A stretch of DNA of 64,000 nt, from positions 6,212,501 to 6,276,500 of the forward strand of contig JAGUCH010000002.1 in assembly GCA_019096065.1 (NCBI GenBank). Reading direction: 5' to 3'. This document shows, in pieces, positions 20,143 to 31,193 of the stretch. Below the pieces are notes generated by a model that worked only from the letters and a program-made list of their open reading frames with translations, had not been told where the DNA came from and ran no database searches. A program made the translations under genes and the position numbers. Source of the DNA: Paracyclopina nana. Taxonomy: Eukaryota; Arthropoda; Copepoda; Cyclopoida; Cyclopettidae. Numbering within the stretch: position 1 is the stretch's first letter; every line of letters begins with the position of its first letter.

Positions 20143-21796
20143 ATGAAAGTCACTCTTCTCCTATTAGCATTTTGCCTCATCTTGGCTAAGTAATGTCTAC
20201 ATAAGGTTAGCGAAGCTCAGCTCAACTTTTGCTTAGTTTTGCAGATGCAAAGAAGAACTGGGGAGGAAAGAATAAAAAGCACAGAGGAGATGGGGGACAT
20301 CCACTAAGAAACCACCTATATCCACGATGGAATAACTTTGACGCTGCAATTCCACCGACTGCTGCAAACAGTGCTGCTTCTCTATGATGAAAAAGCTAGA
20401 AGGACTTTGCTTAACTACTAATTTCTGTTCCAGATGAGCCCGTGCAGGTTGAGGTTAACATGTACATCAGAGAAATTGGCCCCATCAACTTGGCCGAAAA
20501 GGTATTAAATGCAAAAAGTTTGATTTAATACGGAATGCAGAACACAAGAACTTGAAAAGCTTGCTAGGTGCATTTTTTAATTTGAGCATCCTTCAGTCCT
20601 ACAGACTACAAGTGACGTTAAGGCAAGTTTTCAATGACACCAGGCTGTCATTCAATGCCAACATGGACTACATAACTCTAACTGGAGACGAAGTGGACTC
20701 AATTTGGACTCCCGACACTTTTATACGCAACGAGAGGAAGGTCATTTTCCACGATGGACTCAAGCCCAACAATTATGCAAGGATAAGCGCGAACGGAAAC
20801 ATCATCATCTCACAAAGAGTCACTTTAGAGCTGTCCTGCCCAAACATGAAGGATTTGGAGGAGACTGGTAAAACCACGTGCGGCATGGACATTGCCAGCT
20901 GTGAGTATCAATCCTATTTGCAGACTCATTTTCAAAATGTTCATTTATGAGTTTTCGCAATCCTCTGAATCAGAGTGCATAGTACCAGTTCAACTGGCTT
21001 CATGGATACTTAGATCGCAAAGACCCCAAAGAAGATATCCCGGATCTTTGGGATCTATATATCGACAGTTTTGTCACAACTTAGATCCCGATCGGGCGAA
21101 GCGTATTTTCATATTCCGGCCCATTAATACGGGTCATTATATAGACCCTCTTCAATGAAGGAAGAACGACATTTCAAGATCCAAACAGTTCAAATAAAAT
21201 TGATTAGAAGTCATCTATCCGAGCTACTTTTAGCTTTAATTTAAAAAGTAAAAACCTAAAATGTCATGCTACAAATTTATCATTACAGACAAAAAACCCA
21301 AGTTTATTCATTGTATTTTATATCCAAATTGTAGACTTGTTTGGGTGGTAATTCCTGTACAACCAATATAACATAATTGAGATATCAGAGCTAGAACGGA
21401 TGGATCAGACCTTGTGACAAAAATATTATCTGACTATTATTTTTCTGTTGATATAACATTGCTCGACGGGATCTAAGCACTGACAAAATTGTCAATATAA
21501 AGATACCCAAGATCCAGAATCTTAATTACTATGTTTATAATCTTTGTGATCTAAGTATTTACAGAGCGAGTTCATCTAAACTCGTCTGTAACTTTATAGA
21601 TGGATTGACTGAAAAGGACATAGGCTATGTATGGAAAGAAGACAATCCAATTCAAGTTGGCCAAGACAGCGAAGCATTCCTCAATGACGGCATTTCGTTG
21701 GCTAATTATGATACAGAGAGATGCGATGTGGCCACATCAACCGGCAAATACTCTTGCATCAGAATTAATTTTAACTTTGAAAGCTCTGAATTGTAA
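20143..21796 (+). CDS. Cys-loop receptor ligand-binding domain without membrane helices (GluCl/GlyR-like)
   Basis: Five exons (20143-20189, 20237-20370, 20434-20501, 20597-20900, 21600-21796) give about 249 residues. A signal peptide (MKVTLLLLAFCLILA) precedes a ligand-binding domain: SYRLQVTLRQVFNDTRLSF, DSIWTPDTFIRNER, ISANGNIIIS, a Cys-loop of exactly 13 residues between the two Cys (LSC to TTC), YGLTEKDIGYVWKE, and a second Cys pair around TGKYSC, as in glutamate-gated chloride and glycine channels. The chain ends at FESSEL, where family members enter the first membrane helix. Only about 200 bp separate the stop from the next gene, leaving no room for the channel part. The FPxD signature inside the Cys-loop is absent. 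The donor of exon 2 (A|GTGCTG) is weak. A pseudogene remains possible, but every exon is open. Confidence 0.72.
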
Positions 21797-21999
21797 TTTT
21801 TTAGAAGAGCGAAAATATAAGTTTCAATTTTGATCACGCAAGCAAAAAAAGGTAAAAACGTGACGCTTGGCAACCACGCAACCTCCTGACAAGAAAGTCG
21901 ATTTCAATTTACTTGGTTGCAAGGCAGGTATGCTCCGAGAAAGTAACTAACGAACTTTGAAACAATACCTGATATGGTCAAAGAATTTTATGTATTAAA

Positions 22000-24756
22000 A
22001 TGCCAACAGAGAGGTCAAGGTCTAAAGATGCAAGAGACTCGTCAAAGACCAAGCGGTCCTCATCCAAGCCAGACGACCGCGAGGAAGCAAAGAAGAAACT
22101 TGAGAATAAAAAGCGACCATCTTTCCGGGACACGAAACAAACTGGAGACAAAAAAGAAAAAATACGAGGGTCCAAGGAAGATAAGTATTCATCAGGGGCT
22201 GGCTCGAAAGATGACAAGTACTCATCTAGATCTAGCTTGAAAGATGACAAGTACTCATCTAGATCTAGCTTGAAAGATGACAAGTACTCATCTAGATCTA
22301 GCTTGAAAGATGACAAGTACTCATCAAGATCTAGCTTGAAAGAGGACAAGTACTCATCTAGATCTAGCTTGAAAGGGGACGAAACGAACTCGTCCAGGCC
22401 TCATGCCAAAGACGACAAAGTTACGTCAAGGAGAGGCTCAATAGCAGATCTGGACATTAAAAAAGCTTTGAAGAAATCTACGAGGAGCTCCAAGGACGAC
22501 AAGTATTTGTCGCCAAAAAGAAAAGATGACCAACGCTCTCCCGTCAGAGAAGAGCCAATCAAAAAGGAAGCTCCAAAGGAGGAGCTCAAAGAAGAACTGC
22601 CAAAGGTTGAGAGTGAAGTAGAAAAGCCACATCATAGAAGAAGTGCTATACCAACTCCAATCCATCCAGCTTCAGCGAGAGCAAAAATGCAAGTCGAAGA
22701 ATTGGCTCAGCAGCAACAAGAAGAGGTTCCCGAAGAAACCGTCGAGGTCGACTACGACTACGACGATGAAGACTTTGAAGACTACGACGACGATTTCGAA
22801 GAGGAAGAAGAAGATGAGAGTGCTCACCACGACCACAAAATGGACTCTGGCAATTATGAAAGGGCCCGGCGTCAAATCGAAATGGCTGAAGTGAAAGCAG
22901 CGATGGAAAGGGAGAACTCAGCGAATAATCACCATGACTCAGGCCATGGATCGAACGACGAGCAAGCTGCTGCGGTAGAAGCCGTCAAGCCCAAATCCGG
23001 AAAAATTGGCTTCAACTTTGCCTCAGCCAAGCAGAGGCAAAAGTCTCAAGTGGTGGCAGGAAAGGCGAAAAAGAGAGGCTTTGAACTGCTCACCATGATA
23101 CGGTTGGACACGGTGAAAATTGACCTGTTCGAAATGCCCCCCATAGCATATGAGCTGCTGATGAACAAATCAAACCGAGTCCAAGCCACATGCCAAACTG
23201 GAGAAGATGACATCGACGAAGAGCTCCAAACTGAGCCCATCGTGATGAAGGATAAGTGGACTCAAAATCCTCCTCCTCCGTTGACAAGCCTCAAAGATCC
23301 AGACGATCAAGAAATGGTAATGCAATACTTGCATGGGGTTGGAGGAGATGAGCTCAATGTGGGCTACGAAAAGTTCCTGTTCAAGCACGAGTCGGCTAGG
23401 CTGAGCAGATTTCTCGACTCTGCTTCGCAAGCCATCATGATCCTCTTGGATGAAGATGAGGAAAGAAAATATGGCAGCTCAAGGGATGCTCAAGAGCAGA
23501 AGGATGTGGTGTTTTCAGAAAAGGTCACTCTCATCGACATTGATAATGTCCAATGTCTTGTTGACAGAAGGGTCAAGGCTATGAGCTTCGCCCCAGATCA
23601 ATCGTCACTACTTGTCATAGGTCACGGAGCCACCGAGAGCGACTTCAGATCTTATATCACCGTTTGGAACGTTGGATCGCCATCGATGCCTCTGCATATC
23701 CTGGTGGCTAGCAACGAGGTGCAAGTGTTGACCTTCTCCCCGAGTAAGGCATCAATGGTCTTTGCAGGCATGGAAGATGGCTCAATATCGGTTTGGGACC
23801 TGAGGGAGTCATATGGAGTTCACAGGGAAGTAGTTAAAATTGACGAATCTGAAAATGACTCGATCCACCGATCACCAACCTACACGACAGCCAGTGATGA
23901 GGCCTATCACGAGTCTCCAATAAGTGGCCTTAAAACGCTCCCTCCAGAAGAGACCCCTGGATTGGGGTTTGGCCTAGGAGATGATGAGGTAGCCACAACT
24001 TTTCAGCTGGTGAGTAGTGAAGAGCAAGGCAAAGTCATCATTTGGACAGTCCTTGATTCGGTCAGAGACATCAACAGCCATCTTGGTCTCGCACATTGGG
24101 GTTGCGTGAGGATCGTTTCTTCAATACAAGTCGACCTGCCGGTCGAATCCTTGACAGCCCATGACGTGATCTTTGCATCCAGAAAGATTGACAACAGAGG
24201 AGATCTCCTTGTTGCTACTGGCATGGGCAACATTTATCATGGATCAATCCACATTGACCACAAGCCCAGTCCTAGATACTACAAGCCTGAGTTGGAGTGT
24301 AGCACTGCTTGTAGGTCCCTAACCTTTTGCCCATTCGGAGAACAATACTTTTTGGCAGGATCGGATGATGGGTCTGTGAGGATGCATTCATTGGTTTCTG
24401 AAAAGCCTCTAATAACTTGGCCAGGTACCGTGGATGGTCAGCCAGTGACACAAGTAATATGGAGTCCATCGAGGCCTTGCGTTTTCTTCATCTTAGATTC
24501 GGACTCAAGGATACATTTGTGGGACCTTGGTGTGGGGGACATTTATCCTGCTCATACAGTACAATTTGAGGAAAGAGTTAATGTGATTTCTGTCAATCCT
24601 GATTTGGGCGACCCAAGGCAAAAGCAGATGCTCGCATTGGGAATGGAAGACGGCAAGGTGGAGGTTCATCACCTGAAGCAGGATTATCAAGCAGTAGATG
24701 CCAAGTCATGCAGCAAGGAACTTGAGAGATTCTTGCACTACGTCTCAATAATTTAA
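22000..24756 (+). CDS. DYNC2I1: Cytoplasmic dynein 2 intermediate chain 1 (WDR60-like)
   Basis: This intronless gene of 918 residues encodes an intermediate chain of dynein-2, the retrograde motor of cilia. The N-terminal 230 residues are Lys/Ser/Asp-rich and include five copies of an 11-residue unit (DKYSSRSSLKD). A strongly acidic stretch follows at about 245-275. The segment around residues 365-430 (KIDLFEMPPIAYELL, then TEPIVMKDKWTQNPP) matches the conserved region of WDR60 proteins that binds light chains. WD40 repeats fill 500-910 (MAFAGMEDGSISVWDLR, GSDDGSVRMHSL, SRIHLWDLG). An AATAAA signal lies at 24781-24786, 25 bp after the stop. The gene starts only 204 bp after the stop of the Cys-loop-like gene. 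Confidence 0.85.
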   Translation: MPTERSRSKDARDSSKTKRSSSKPDDREEAKKKLENKKRPSFRDTKQTGDKKEKIRGSKEDKYSSGAGSKDDKYSSRSSLKDDKYSSRSSLKDDKYSSRSSLKDDKYSSRSSLKEDKYSSRSSLKGDETNSSRPHAKDDKVTSRRGSIADLDIKKALKKSTRSSKDDKYLSPKRKDDQRSPVREEPIKKEAPKEELKEELPKVESEVEKPHHRRSAIPTPIHPASARAKMQVEELAQQQQEEVPEETVEVDYDYDDEDFEDYDDDFEEEEEDESAHHDHKMDSGNYERARRQIEMAEVKAAMERENSANNHHDSGHGSNDEQAAAVEAVKPKSGKIGFNFASAKQRQKSQVVAGKAKKRGFELLTMIRLDTVKIDLFEMPPIAYELLMNKSNRVQATCQTGEDDIDEELQTEPIVMKDKWTQNPPPPLTSLKDPDDQEMVMQYLHGVGGDELNVGYEKFLFKHESARLSRFLDSASQAIMILLDEDEERKYGSSRDAQEQKDVVFSEKVTLIDIDNVQCLVDRRVKAMSFAPDQSSLLVIGHGATESDFRSYITVWNVGSPSMPLHILVASNEVQVLTFSPSKASMVFAGMEDGSISVWDLRESYGVHREVVKIDESENDSIHRSPTYTTASDEAYHESPISGLKTLPPEETPGLGFGLGDDEVATTFQLVSSEEQGKVIIWTVLDSVRDINSHLGLAHWGCVRIVSSIQVDLPVESLTAHDVIFASRKIDNRGDLLVATGMGNIYHGSIHIDHKPSPRYYKPELECSTACRSLTFCPFGEQYFLAGSDDGSVRMHSLVSEKPLITWPGTVDGQPVTQVIWSPSRPCVFFILDSDSRIHLWDLGVGDIYPAHTVQFEERVNVISVNPDLGDPRQKQMLALGMEDGKVEVHHLKQDYQAVDAKSCSKELERFLHYVSII
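22213..22377 (+). repeat. 33-bp coding tandem repeat in the WDR60-like gene
   Basis: Five units start at 22213, 22246, 22279, 22312 and 22345 and are nearly identical (GACAAGTACTCATCTAGATC as the first 20 bases). Each encodes DKYSSRSSLKD. Near-identity at silent positions suggests recent expansion. Confidence 0.9.
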
Positions 24757-24786
24757 GATATGCTATTTTTATGTCTCATCAATAAA

Positions 24787-25595
24787 TGACTCCGTAAGTC
24801 CTTTTCATTGACAAAAACCCAGGGAAGTAAAGTGACATTGCATTCAGATGAGTCTTTAGATCTGTAGATCACAATGGGATCTAAATTGCAAAAAGATATT
24901 CCTTGGGTGGGCAGCAAAAAAATGGTTTAAACGTTCTTTTAAGGCACTTCAAAAATTCTGCCTTTTCGCGCGTTAATAAAAAATATGTCCTACCGTGCTG
25001 AAGTCACGTTGCTGTGAAGCCACCTTGAAGTTCTGTTGATGATTACCCCGGCATATTAGCCTATTGAAGCCCATATCACATTCAGTCGGACTTCTTATCC
25101 ATCTACGAATCTTAAGTTCAATTTTAAACTCGCCAAGCATGGATATGTTATTTACTGAGCTGGAAATTATCAATTTCTCATTATTGCAGCTTCTCCGTTA
25201 TTGTAGAATGTAAACTGAGTGAAGGTGACTTACTCACTGTTTGTCTATTACTGAGACTTCTAGGGCGCGCTCATCTCACTCGCCGAGTTCCTTTTTGATT
25301 GTTGGTCTAGTTGCTACGACTGAGAAGTTACTCAGCTCGTTCGAAATTTACGTCAGGTATGATCACGCAACCTCTGTAATAGTGAAGAACGCCTAGCAAA
25401 AACATTCAGCGTTGCATCAATATCCACCTTGTCAGAAAGTGATTGAATCATTTTGGCTTTTTTAGAAACTGTTTGTCGATTTACTCGCCCACTGTCTTCA
25501 AAATCACGCTGCACTTCCTTGAATCACAAAACTTTGACCTGCATAGTGAATTTTGCTTCTTGCGATAGAAATTCTCGTGATTTATAGACATAATC
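24787..25595 (+). other. Intergenic, about 800 bp
   Basis: This separates the poly(A) signal of the WDR60-like gene from the Rag GTPase start. I see no coding exon. Short TTACTCA/TGAGTAA-type strings recur around 25225-25350 without clear order. Confidence 0.3.
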
Positions 25596-27006
25596 ATGGT
25601 AAGTGTGAGTCCAACATAGCTAAATACCCTTTTGATTAAACTCCTTTTCTTCAGTCGTACGTGAATGGCGATGACCGATATGGAAGCAGCATGCAAGGTG
25701 GCTATGACTACGGCTCAAGCTTGACAGCCAGGAATGGAGTCAAAGGGGCAGATTTTGACGATACAATGCCCAAGATTCTCCTCATGGGGCTTAGGAGGTA
25801 ATCACTTATTATTGAATATTGCCATTTTTGATGACGAGGTTCTCGATTGCTATTAGATTTTAGCAGACTTATAGTTGCCTCCTCTAATTATTGCGTCAAT
25901 TTGCAGGAGTGGAAAATCGTCCATTCATAAAGTTGTCTTTCAAAAGATGTCACCGACAGAGACGCTCTTCCTAGAAAGCACCAGCAAAGTGGTCAAAGAA
26001 GATGTGGCCATATCTTCGTTTATCCAGTTTTCAGTGTGGGATTTCCCTGGCCAAATTGATATTTTTGACCCCTCGTTCAACGCCGAGCTTACATTTGGCG
26101 GCTACGGAGCCCTTGTCTTTGTCATTGACGCTCAAGACGACTACATTGACGCTCTGTCCAAGCTTCATATGACAGTGACAAGAGCTCATCGGGTCAACCC
26201 TGACATCAAGTGTGAAGTGTTCATACACAAGGTGGACGGACTCTCAGACGACACCAAAATGGAGACTCAGAGAGACATTCACCAAAAGGCTACTGACGAG
26301 CTTGCAGAGTCTGGCCTTGAAGGCCAGATTCACTTGACCTTTTATCTCACCTCCATCTATGACCACTCGATCTTCGAGGCCTTCTCAAAAGTGGTGCAGA
26401 AACTTATACCGCAATTGCCTACGTTAGAAAACATGCTGAATATTTTCGTGTCCAACTCGAATGCCGAAAAGGCCTTCTTGTTTGATGTCATCTCCAAAAT
26501 CTACATCGCCACAGACTCGTCTCCCGTCGACATGCAAAGCTACGAGCTGTGCTGTGACATGCTGGACCTAATCATAGATGTCTCAGGCATTTATGGGTAT
26601 GACACTTTGATGGCTATCTGCTGATGATAAACTAATGTTGCTCATTTTCTACATGTTCAGGCTGAGGGAAGAAACTGAAGCTCCGTTTGACGACGAGAGC
26701 GCGGCCGTGATCCGGTTGAACAACTCAACGGTGTTGTACATGAAAGAAATCAACAAAGTCCTGGCGCTCGTTTGCATCCTCAGGGAGGAAAACTTCACCA
26801 AGCCAGGTAACAATTACAATTATTTCTTTCCTTTTATTTACAATTCATTGCTTATTTTTACTCCTTCAGGAATGACCGACTACAACTTTGTGGTCCTGAG
26901 AGAATGCGTTGACAAGGTGTTCAACGTCAGAATGAGGTCGATGCAACCTAGAAGCTTGGATGTCCTTGGTACAACTCCGGGTGGTGTTATTAAAGCTTCT
27001 CCGTAA
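25596..27006 (+). CDS. RRAGC: Ras-related GTP-binding protein C/D (Rag GTPase)
   Basis: Five exons (25596-25598, 25655-25797, 25907-26596, 26661-26806, 26870-27006) give 372 residues; human RagC and RagD are about 400. Rag heterodimers sit on lysosomes and recruit mTORC1 when amino acids are plentiful. Landmarks: [14 protein letters not shown] (P-loop, split by intron 2), [14 protein letters not shown] (switch II), [10 protein letters not shown] (base recognition), [22 protein letters not shown], and the C-terminal roadblock region with [12 protein letters not shown] and [10 protein letters not shown]. The first coding exon holds only the ATG. An AATAAA lies at 27082-27087. The poorly conserved tails at both ends are normal for the family. 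Confidence 0.93.
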
Positions 27007-27500
27007 ATGAGTGCTAGCTGTCAAAGATACAACATATGCTATATTTTATTGTATGTCAGACAACCCCATTCAAATTTGTTGAATAAATTACTTTGTTGCC
27101 ATCAAGGATGTGTCTTATCCATGTAGGGCCTTTTTAGGCTCAATAGGCTTTGCTTTTTATTACAATCTTAGCCACACAAGGATAATGTTTGAGCGCACCC
27201 AAATGAAACGGGCCTAACTAGAGCTCTAGATTTTGATGAGAGTATGGGCAGATGTCTTGCTACTTTAGGGCGGCCGGCCAGTTTTAGGCTTCTTTAGGCT
27301 TCTTTAGGCTGTTTTTTTTTGGAACTGAGTTTTGAGAACGATGATCAACGATCTACTCATCAAAATAGCTCTAGGATCAACGAATCCTTCTCAAAAATCG
27401 GCCTGAAAAAAAGCTGCTCGAAATCTTTGTTTACCAACAAGAACAAAAATTCTCAATTCTTCGCGCATGACGATCTTCCGAAAAAAAGCAATTTTCAATC
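27007..27500 (+). other. Intergenic, about 490 bp
   Basis: This holds the Rag poly(A) signal (27082-27087), then two or three tandem copies of TTTAGGCTTCT (27283-27313) and a T run just before the next gene. No coding frame is supported. Confidence 0.4.
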
Positions 27501-28550
27501 ATGGCTGCTGTAACAAGATTCATGCTTAGAGTAGTGACGAACTTTCAATCACCCTTAGTTGTCACAAGGTCGTTAATATACACACCAGCTTATGTGCTGG
27601 GCTCTCCAAACTTTAAAGAAGCTAGACAAGAATTCAGGAGCACGCTCAGCGATACAAACGGTGTGAAAAAGAACTTAATTGAATCATGTCAAGAAGCAAA
27701 TGGCAGTTCATGGCCGGATGAGAAAAACATGGACTTGCTGTTCAACTTGTGTGACACAAAAAGTGATATGGACTTTCTTGCAAATTTATTGCAAGCCATG
27801 GCGTCTGAAAAAACCCCTCCTCCAAATATTGATGAATACATGGCGCATTATTTCAAGCTGTGCTACATCCATGAAGACATTGACAGTGCCAATGCCATGT
27901 TTGAGCAACTCGGCTCAAAATTAGGCAGTCATTCTCACCTGATTTACCTCTGTTTGCTCTACAATCATGGCATGTACCGCGAAATTGCGGCTTGCTATGG
28001 TAATTTAAAAAGAACTACTTACAGCGGAGCTACTGTGGTTGTTGCCGCCCTGTACAAAATCGGCTCAAACGAGGCATTTTCGCAAGCTTACGAGCTTCAC
28101 AAATCCTTGCAGCTAAAAGGCAGAGCCACGCGAATACTGATCTTATTTGCCATAGCTCAGAACCAACTGGCATATGCAAATGAGCTGATTGATTCGTTTG
28201 AAAGATGGAACAGACGAAGGAATGAAAAGTTCGGACGCAAATCGACTCCTAGTGAAGAAAGATTGGAAACTAATCTGAGACTAATGGTGTTCATCAAGTC
28301 AGGACGAATTGATGAAGCACTCAACTCCCTAAGGCAAAGAATTGATCAATTTGGCCACCTGTGTCTCTATTTGGAGGTGATGGAACTTTTATCAAAAGCT
28401 GTGCGCGCATCAGGAAATCAAAAGCTCGTGAAAAAGTTTTCGCAGATTTGCTTGGAGCTGGACAATCATAGCGAACTGATAGAAACGAGTCTGGAAGACT
28501 TTCTTCTTGAGCCAATAGAAAAAACGAGTCAGAAAAAGCAGCAGAGTTAA
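27501..28550 (+). CDS. PTCD2-like pentatricopeptide-domain mitochondrial protein, paralogue 1
   Basis: This intronless gene encodes 349 residues. The N terminus (MAAVTRFMLRVVTNF) is basic and lacks acidic residues, as in mitochondrial presequences. Conserved landmarks shared with the gene at 61-62 kb include DTKSDMDFLANLL, HYFKLCYIHED, LYNHGMYREIA and RIDEALNSLRQRI. The helical arrangement fits PTCD2-type proteins, which act in mitochondrial RNA maturation, but the match is at family level only. AATAAA occurs at 28556-28561, just after the stop. Confidence 0.65.
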   Translation: MAAVTRFMLRVVTNFQSPLVVTRSLIYTPAYVLGSPNFKEARQEFRSTLSDTNGVKKNLIESCQEANGSSWPDEKNMDLLFNLCDTKSDMDFLANLLQAMASEKTPPPNIDEYMAHYFKLCYIHEDIDSANAMFEQLGSKLGSHSHLIYLCLLYNHGMYREIAACYGNLKRTTYSGATVVVAALYKIGSNEAFSQAYELHKSLQLKGRATRILILFAIAQNQLAYANELIDSFERWNRRRNEKFGRKSTPSEERLETNLRLMVFIKSGRIDEALNSLRQRIDQFGHLCLYLEVMELLSKAVRASGNQKLVKKFSQICLELDNHSELIETSLEDFLLEPIEKTSQKKQQS

Positions 28551-28561
28551 ATAGAAATAAA

Positions 28562-31193
28562 ATGTAATGCTGCTTTAGCATCATCAATATTCTGTCTGTC
28601 AAAGTGTCTGTGGTTTTTGGCACATTGACGTAGCTTGTGTCCAAAACTTTGATTTACATGGCGATGTGAGGATTTTAGGATGGGCCCTCAAGTCTCTTAA
28701 TTACCATAAACGTACGTACATTACTTTCATTTGAAGCTCTGAACGAGCGAAACATGTTTAAAAAAGTGTATCAGATCGAGCTGTTTGTAAAAATCAATTA
28801 GAATTCCAATTTTCTGATTTTGTCATAACCACTTCTTTTTTTCTGAAACATCCTCTACATTTCCAGTGACCGTTTCTGTTTGTGATAACGGGCGGTAAAT
28901 GTGAGTCATAACCGCGAGCGCTTTGCGACCACGAAAAAAGACAGAGTCAATTCTTGACCTTGAATCCTCAGGCCATGATGCTCATATGTGTACTGTAACT
29001 GAGGGATCAACATTATTTGCAGAGAGACAGAAAACCTTCCGGGTTATGTTGTTAGTGGCGCAGATATGCTTGCGCTGTAGAATATAACACATACACCAAT
29101 TTGAGCCAAGTCTATTCACGTACGTATGCCATCGCGTACCTACACAAACTTTTAGGTGATTACCTAATCGTAATAACTGTGTTCGTAAAATTAGTAAACT
29201 TCTGCACATCTTTGCTTTTTCATAATGCAAAATCATCAACTCAAAGCTTTTAGCCCTCCTTTTAGGTACATGCCCTCTTATGGCTATCATTTGATCAAAG
29301 CCACATGCCATGAAACTGTTTCTGAAGTTAACGGATTTGATGAAGTAGACACATTAATTAAATCATAGCGAGGCTATGATTTATGTGCAATGAAAATGTC
29401 TCGCTCATTTGTGTAATTAAGCTTGACATTTGCCAATTTAACGAAAAGGCAATCAGTCAAAGTGAACTTTTTTGTTTTCAGTGCTCTCAAGTGAGCTTTC
29501 ACTAAAGTTGGCACGACATTTGTAAACTGAATAAGGAAAGCCCAAAAATGTCTGTAGTAAGACTGCAGTATGATCTGCAATGTTTTCACCCCTTTTCTCT
29601 TTAAAAATTATTGAGCGCGATTCCAATCCATTTATTTTTGTGACCCTGTTGTGTATGTGTTTATTTTCTAATTTCCATAACTTCAGCTGCAATATTTGGC
29701 AAAAAAATCATTGGACATTTCATTGTACACAGCATCTTTGAGATTTTTACAAGCAAAAATCATTGCAATAAGGTAGATATTCTTTAATGAGAATAAGGAA
29801 AGATCACCTGTGTAAAACAGCAAGTTTGCCGTCAAGACTAATTTTCCCCTGCCTTTCCTCAGTGTGCATTTTATAAGAGTAGAGTACCGCCGTCCTCTTT
29901 TCTCTGCTCGCATTGGGCGTGTTTTTAAATAGTCCAGCATCTCAAGCCTTACGTGAAACAATTTCAGCTTTTACCGAGCAGTGCTGCTATTTTTGCTCTT
30001 TGTTGCCGAAATGTGACATTTACAAGGTTTGCCTCCTCATATCCATAGACCGCAAAAAATCGTACATTTTTGGAGACTTTTTTAAATATTCCTTCTTTTT
30101 TTAAAAAAAATCAAAAAATTACTGTAGAGAGATCTTTAGTAGTTACTTAAAAGAATCGGACTCGAGCTCTAATTGATTGACTTTTATGGAGAATCTTGCA
30201 CGTAGTAAGGAAACATTATCCTCCTTATTAGTTTACTAGGCATCCAAGGTTTTTGATCAATTTTTTGGAGTCATTTTCCAAACTTTTACTTGGCTGATTT
30301 AGTTCAGAGCTAAACTTAGACCAGTGATTGGGCCCACACTCACTTTTTGTTCAGCCTACCTCACCACAAACAACATAATTGGGCCGTGTCACGCTGTACT
30401 ATGCGAACTTCACACCCACCTCGAAAAAGTCAATTTTTGTTCTACAAAGCCACTTTGATGATGATGGCATTGCATTTATGGCGAATCCGAGCCATTTGTT
30501 CCGTGCAGAGCTGGTGCAAATGGCAAAAAGTCCATTCATGAATATTCTAGAGGAAATTGTGCCATGCATTAGCAACGCTGCATGCTAGCTGCTCTGCAAT
30601 TATGAAATTTCCTTAGCCACCAAATGGTGCATTTTTCATCGTTCTATTTTATTCATAAAAAGAAATAAAATTTCATTGTTTCATGCTGTGTTCCAAATAC
30701 CAATGGCTTTCTGCTCAATTGATCAATCAAAAATGAAAGGAATAACTCATGCAAATTTCCGATTTATTCCGTAACCTTGGGTGCTTGCAAAACCAATTGA
30801 ATTATCAGGAGGAGGTGCAAAAAAAGTTGGCACATTCTGCATGCATGGCATTTTGGTGGCATATCTTTATATGGCACCTTGAGCGTGGAGGTGCGCGCGC
30901 AACTGAGGCGATCGCGCACCACAAATAATTACGAAACTCTCAGTTGAGAGACTTGAGTCAGTTGAATCGAAGTAGCTCAGAGAGCGAGGCCTCTTTAATG
31001 GCCTCCTTGTAGAAGAGGCCTCACAAAGGCCTACTTCATTTGGTGGAAACAAGTGTAATGATTGTGTCAGCATCAGCTGACTCATATATATTCATACCTG
31101 GATCCAGTTTTGCTGCCTTGCATTCGCTATTATTTTGGCGATAGGATCATTTGGATGTGAGCAGGCTTGTCGAGGTTGAAATCATGACATGTC
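28562..31193 (+). other. Gene-poor interval, 2.6 kb
   Basis: No frame here is convincing. A 70-codon plus-strand frame ending at 30588 has no recognisable features. At 30967-31050 the string AGGCCT recurs several times. CATATATATTC at 31083-31093 may lie near the REEP promoter. Confidence 0.35.

Noticed and set aside
21200..21599. Possible additional exons in the last intron of the Cys-loop-like gene
   Set aside because: Exon 4 joins exon 5 in phase (T|AT) and the result matches the family without a gap; the intervening frames show no similarity.
28982..29961. Several minus-strand frames of 70-110 codons
   Set aside because: They are AT-rich, overlap each other, and carry no recognisable motif.
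30379..30588. 70-codon plus-strand frame (HFDDDGIAFMANPSHLF)
   Set aside because: It has no ATG start, no splice partner and no recognisable similarity.
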